This document shows positions 6,727 through 9,355 of a DNA stretch of 9,355 bases, one piece after another. The notes beneath the pieces were generated by a model. That model saw only the letters and a list, made by a program, of their open reading frames with translations. It was not told the DNA's origin and did not search any database. Position numbers and translations under genes: made by a program. Location: positions 1-9,355 of the forward strand of contig JAPSJU010000068.1 in NCBI GenBank assembly GCA_031178025.1. The letters run 5' to 3'. Positions within the stretch are counted from its first letter, which is position 1. Each line of letters opens with the position of its first letter. This DNA is from Agromyces sp. (GTDB lineage Bacteria > Actinomycetota > Actinomycetes > Actinomycetales > Microbacteriaceae).

Positions 6727-6755
6727 TTGACCTGCCGTCCGGCGGTCGATACGGT
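6727..6755 (+). promoter_or_regulatory. Predicted promoter of the alpha/beta hydrolase gene
   Basis: A -35 box TTGACC (6727-6732), identical to that of the transporter promoter, and a -10 box TACGGT (6750-6755, matching the actinobacterial TAnnnT form) are 17 bases apart. Initiation would be expected about 6-7 bases after the -10 box, at or next to the GTG at 6762. No LacI-type palindrome like that at 1407-1422 is present, so control is likely different from that of the fucoside operon. Confidence 0.55.
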
Positions 6756-6761
6756 CGCAGG

Positions 6762-6821
6762 GTGCGAGCAGCGGACTCGGCGGGTGCACCCGTGGGCACG
6801 ACGGCCTTCGGGGCCCGATGA
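6762..6821 (+). CDS. Possible leaderless 19-codon upstream ORF coupled to the hydrolase gene
   Basis: A GTG lies exactly where transcription from the predicted promoter would begin, so the message could be leaderless, which is common in actinobacteria. The frame runs 19 codons, rich in Ala, Gly and Arg, and stops with TGA at 6819-6821, overlapping both the ATG at 6818 and that at 6821 of the hydrolase. The hydrolase itself has only a weak ribosome binding site (GGGG at 6810-6813), so coupling from this ORF would make sense. Five of its 19 codons end in A or T, more than in the neighbouring genes, so the peptide itself may not be under selection. It could equally be a chance open frame. Confidence 0.3.
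   Translation: MRAADSAGAPVGTTAFGAR
6781..6792. repeat. Perfect 12-base palindrome in the hydrolase leader
   Basis: CGGGTGCACCCG is its own reverse complement and lies between the predicted transcription start and the start codon. It could be an operator placed downstream of the start point. It is too tight to fold as an RNA hairpin without opening the centre. In DNA this GC-rich, short palindromes also occur by chance. Confidence 0.3.
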
Positions 6822-7789
6822 TGTCCGAGGCGCCCCGGGTGCCGTTCGACCCCGAGCTCGAACCGGGGCTCGCCGGCCTGCCACCGTTCTTCACGACGCT
6901 CGACGCCGCGAGGCTCTCGGACTTCCGGCGCGCGCTCGCGGCGCCTCCGCCGATCGAGGACGTGATCGCGGGGCGCCCCGTGGTGGCGACCGATCACCCG
7001 GTGCTCGCACCCGACGGGGCCGAGATCACCGTCTCGGTGCTGCGTCGCCGGGATCACGCGGGCGCGGGGCATCCGGCCGCCTTCCTCATCCACGGCGGCG
7101 GCATGGTCGCGGGCAGTCGTTGGTCGGTCGGCGCGATGCTCGTCGACCTCGTGCTCGAGTACGACGCGGTCGTCGCCGCGGTCGAGTACCGGCTCGCCCC
7201 GGACGTGCCGGATCCCGTGCCGCTCGAGGACTGCTACGCCGGCTGGACCTGGTTCACCGGACGTGCGGACGAGTTCGGCTTCGATCCGGGGCGGGTGCTC
7301 ATCGGCGGCCCCAGCGCCGGCGGCGGGCTCAGCGCCGGCACCACGCTGCTCGTGCGGGACCGCGGCGGCCGGATGCCGCTCGCGCAGTTGCTCATGTGGC
7401 CCATGCTCGACGACCGCGTCGACACCGTGTCATCGCATCAGGTCGACGGCGTCGGCATCTGGGATCGCCGCAGCGACCTCACCGGGTGGACGGCCCTGCT
7501 CGGCGATCGCCGCGGCACGGGCGACGTCTCGCCGTACTCGGCGCCGGCTCGCATGGCGGATCTCTCGGGGCTGCCCCCCGCGTACGTCGAGGCCGGCAGC
7601 GCGGAGGTCTTCCGCGACGAGGCGGTGGCGTACGCGAGCGCCATCTGGGCCGCGGGCGGCAGCGCCGAGCTGCACGTGTGGGCGGGCGGCTTCCACGGCT
7701 TCCAGAACGTCGTGCCCGGCGCCGCCGTCTCGCGAACCGCCGTCGCGACGCGCGACGCGTGGGTGCGCCGGATGCTCAGTCCGCGGTGA
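6818..7789 (+). CDS. Alpha/beta hydrolase, hormone-sensitive-lipase-type esterase
   Basis: This 323-residue protein is a probable cytoplasmic carboxylesterase. The oxyanion-hole motif HGGG is at residues 92-95. The nucleophile elbow GPSAGGG places the catalytic serine at 166. The late region GSAEVFRDEAVAYA carries the acid, and GGFHGF carries the catalytic histidine, H293. Where the family usually has G-x-x-D before the RDE-like stretch, this protein has E263, so a glutamate probably serves as the acid, although D267 is close by. No signal peptide or membrane span is seen. Two adjacent ATGs (6818 and 6821) are possible starts; the first is used here. The gene has its own promoter and ends convergently with the minus-strand glycosidase, overlapping it by 14 bases. 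It could remove acyl groups from imported sugars, but the substrate is unknown. Confidence 0.93.
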   Translation: MMSEAPRVPFDPELEPGLAGLPPFFTTLDAARLSDFRRALAAPPPIEDVIAGRPVVATDHPVLAPDGAEITVSVLRRRDHAGAGHPAAFLIHGGGMVAGSRWSVGAMLVDLVLEYDAVVAAVEYRLAPDVPDPVPLEDCYAGWTWFTGRADEFGFDPGRVLIGGPSAGGGLSAGTTLLVRDRGGRMPLAQLLMWPMLDDRVDTVSSHQVDGVGIWDRRSDLTGWTALLGDRRGTGDVSPYSAPARMADLSGLPPAYVEAGSAEVFRDEAVAYASAIWAAGGSAELHVWAGGFHGFQNVVPGAAVSRTAVATRDAWVRRMLSPR

Positions 7790-9083
7790 CGAGCGCGTTC
7801 ATGCGACGCTGCCAGGCGACGTCCGCCCACAAGGGGTGGTGCGGCGCCGCGTTCGAGCAGGCCACCACGCCCCACACGCCGTTCGCCAGTGCCGTGCGGA
7901 TGCCGTGCTCGGCGAGCGACAGGCCGTGGGGGCCCTCCTCGAAGCGCCCGTCGCGAGGGGTGTAGCCGACCCAGCCCTCGCCGACGACGGCGGGGACACC
8001 ACGCCACCGCGCCCACTCGGCGATGGCGATGACCCGGGATTCGATCTCGCGGAGCATCACCTCCCGGTACTCGGCGACGTGCGCGTCGAGCCACGCGTCC
8101 CACGCCGCCGCGTCGATCCAGTCGTACCCGTAGATCATCTGGTCGGTGATGACGGTCGCCCGGAGCTTCCAGTCGACCGGCCGCCCGTACTCGGCGAACG
8201 TCGGCGCGTCGGCGCGCAGGAGCGCTCGGAGCTCCGCGTTCGGGAATCCCCGGGTGCCCTCCGAGCGGATGTCGATACGGCGCTGCAGGGCGTCGAGCAC
8301 GCCGTAGGAGTACACGTGGAACTGGGCGACGCCGAGCGCCGGCGACGCGCGGTGCATCGCGAGGTGCGGCGGCTTGCCGTAGCTCGCCGTGACCAGTGCC
8401 TCCGGATGCCGGGTGCGCAGCCGCTCGAGCACGGCCTCACCGCCGTCGGCGAGCGGCGGCAGGATCGAGAAGTCGACCTCGTTGTGCAGTTCGGTGAAGG
8501 CCACCACCTCGGTCAGCCCGGCCGCGCCGATCTCGCCGAGCAGGCGATCCCACGCGTCGCCGAGCACGCGGTACCGGTCGGCGAGCGGGACCGCGTCGAT
8601 GGCCTCGAACCAGCGCGGGTCCCCGGCGAACGCCGTGGACTGCTGGTACTCCCAACTGGCGAGGATCACGGAGACCCCGTGGCGCCTCGCCGACTCCAGC
8701 AGCTCGAAGAGCCGCGAACGCACGTCGATCCGATACCCGCCCGGAGCGTCGTACCATCGGGTCCGCCGACCGTAGTGGCCGCCGTCCGGCGCCGCACCGA
8801 GCCCCTCGACCGGCAGGTCCGCGGCCAGCTCGTCGAGCCCGAGGCCGCCGGCGACGAGCAGCGGCGCCGCGCAGATCCGCACCGCGTTGTAGCCGCGATC
8901 GACCGATTCGGCCATGGCTCGGTCGACGTCCTCGAAGGGCTCGCCGATCCCCGCCCGGGTGTACCACGAGAAGTCCCACAGGGTGATCGCGAGGTGGGCG
9001 GGGAGGTGCTCGGGCACCGCGCCCGTGAGTGCCGGATCGGGCTCCGAGGGTGCCGCGGGGGTGCCGAGGTAGCGCTCGGTCAT
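7776..9083 (-). CDS. Cellulase-like clan GH-A glycoside hydrolase, cytoplasmic
   Basis: This 435-residue protein has a TIM-barrel glycosidase pattern. The first strand is LAITLWDFSWYTR (about residues 31-43), with a following helix and the RGYNAVRI strand. The strand-4 motif FTELHNE gives the Asn-Glu pair N201-E202, the usual acid/base of clan GH-A. FHVYSYG (H256, Y258) lies near strand 6, and VVGEGWVGY gives E369 as candidate nucleophile on strand 7. The overall look fits the proteins named cellulase-like (sugar-binding cellulase-like group), related to GH5. There is no signal peptide, so substrate must be imported or intracellular. The ATG at 9083 is supported by GGAGG at 9095-9091 on this strand and by an ATGA overlap with the preceding gene. 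It is the second gene of a minus-strand operon. True activity is unknown; cellulose itself is unlikely for a cytoplasmic enzyme. Confidence 0.85.
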   Translation of the reverse strand: MTERYLGTPAAPSEPDPALTGAVPEHLPAHLAITLWDFSWYTRAGIGEPFEDVDRAMAESVDRGYNAVRICAAPLLVAGGLGLDELAADLPVEGLGAAPDGGHYGRRTRWYDAPGGYRIDVRSRLFELLESARRHGVSVILASWEYQQSTAFAGDPRWFEAIDAVPLADRYRVLGDAWDRLLGEIGAAGLTEVVAFTELHNEVDFSILPPLADGGEAVLERLRTRHPEALVTASYGKPPHLAMHRASPALGVAQFHVYSYGVLDALQRRIDIRSEGTRGFPNAELRALLRADAPTFAEYGRPVDWKLRATVITDQMIYGYDWIDAAAWDAWLDAHVAEYREVMLREIESRVIAIAEWARWRGVPAVVGEGWVGYTPRDGRFEEGPHGLSLAEHGIRTALANGVWGVVACSNAAPHHPLWADVAWQRRMNALVTAD

Positions 9084-9355
9084 GCGTGCACCTCCGTCGT
9101 GCGTCGTCCTTCGGCAGCGAGGGTGCGCAGGCGTGCCGCCTGGGCGGCTCGCCGCTCGGTCGAGTCGAGGGGGAAGAGCAGGAGCTCGGGCAGCGACGTC
9201 GCGAAGTAGTCGACGCGATCGGGTGCGGCGTCGAGCTCGTCGGCACGGGCCTCCAGGGAGCGCCAGATCTCCTCGGCGCGCGTGTGCTCGCCGAGCCGAG
9301 TGTGGGCGATGGCCGTCCAGTGGTCGCGCTCATCGACGGACCGGGCACCCACCGC
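9080..9355 (-). CDS. C-terminal end of a DUF5107/tetratricopeptide-type protein (5' end outside the window)
   Basis: The minus-strand frame is open from the right edge to TGA at 9082-9080 and gives 91 residues. A TPR-like helix pair (HWTAIAHTRLGEHTRAEEIW) is followed by RVDYFATSLPELLLFPLD and a charged helical tail. The DYFATSLP-x-x-LLF signature matches, from memory, the C-terminal end of large DUF5107 proteins with TPR repeats, which are found in sugar-utilisation clusters of actinobacteria and other bacteria. Apparent GTG starts near 9352 are internal, since the frame continues to the edge. Its stop overlaps the start of the GH-A gene by 4 bases, so the two are translationally coupled and probably act in one pathway. 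What DUF5107 proteins do is not established to my knowledge. Confidence 0.75.
   Translation of the reverse strand, partial: AVGARSVDERDHWTAIAHTRLGEHTRAEEIWRSLEARADELDAAPDRVDYFATSLPELLLFPLDSTERRAAQAARLRTLAAEGRRTTEVHA

Noticed and set aside
3865..6884. Long minus-strand open frames across the permease and fucosidase genes
   Set aside because: They are long only because stop codons are rare at high GC. Their products are Arg/Pro/Ala or Asp/Glu/His-rich without recognisable motifs, and they lie opposite genes with clear family signatures.
7263..9209. Long plus-strand frame through the esterase end and opposite the GH-A gene
   Set aside because: It shifts frame relative to the esterase, shows no family motif and runs antisense to the well-supported minus-strand glycosidase.

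Overview
The window is high-GC DNA, densely packed with genes. GTG and ATG starts, ATGA/GTGA stop-start overlaps, A-rich basic N-termini and strong G/C third-position bias point to a high-GC actinobacterium. A Microbacteriaceae-type soil or plant-associated genus is my best guess from style; no marker gene proves it. The whole window reads as a carbohydrate-utilisation island.

Left part, plus strand (1-1284): the C-terminal end of an unrecognised gene overlaps by 8 bases a Gfo/Idh/MocA-family NAD(P)-dependent sugar oxidoreductase. An intergenic region of 188 bases follows. It carries a well-formed sigma70-type promoter (TTGACC, 17 bases, TACATT) and a near-perfect LacI-family operator just after the -10 box.

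Central operon, plus strand (1473-6695): a lipoprotein sugar-binding protein, a strong intercistronic hairpin, two MalF/MalG-type permeases, a small polytopic membrane protein resembling the YesL/DUF624 group, and a GH29 alpha-L-fucosidase without a signal peptide. The genes downstream of the hairpin are joined by 4-base overlaps or a 6-base gap. The likely job is capture and import of a fucosylated glycoside or oligosaccharide, followed by release of L-fucose in the cytoplasm. No ATP-binding subunit, LacI regulator or fucose-catabolic enzyme lies in the window, so these must be encoded elsewhere; an MsiK-like shared ATPase would be typical of actinobacteria.

Right part: a hormone-sensitive-lipase-type alpha/beta hydrolase (6818-7789, plus) has its own predicted promoter and possibly a leaderless 19-codon upstream ORF that ends on its start codon. 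It converges with a minus-strand pair that enters from the right edge: the C-terminus of a DUF5107/TPR-type protein (9080-9355) and a clan GH-A, cellulase-like glycosidase (7776-9083), joined by an ATGA overlap. The two convergent genes overlap by 14 bases at their 3' ends.

No tRNA, rRNA, CRISPR array, insertion sequence or phage gene was seen. The most distinctive points are the LacI-controlled fucoside import and hydrolysis operon, the hairpin after the binding-protein gene, the possible leaderless leader ORF, and the paired DUF5107/GH-A unit.
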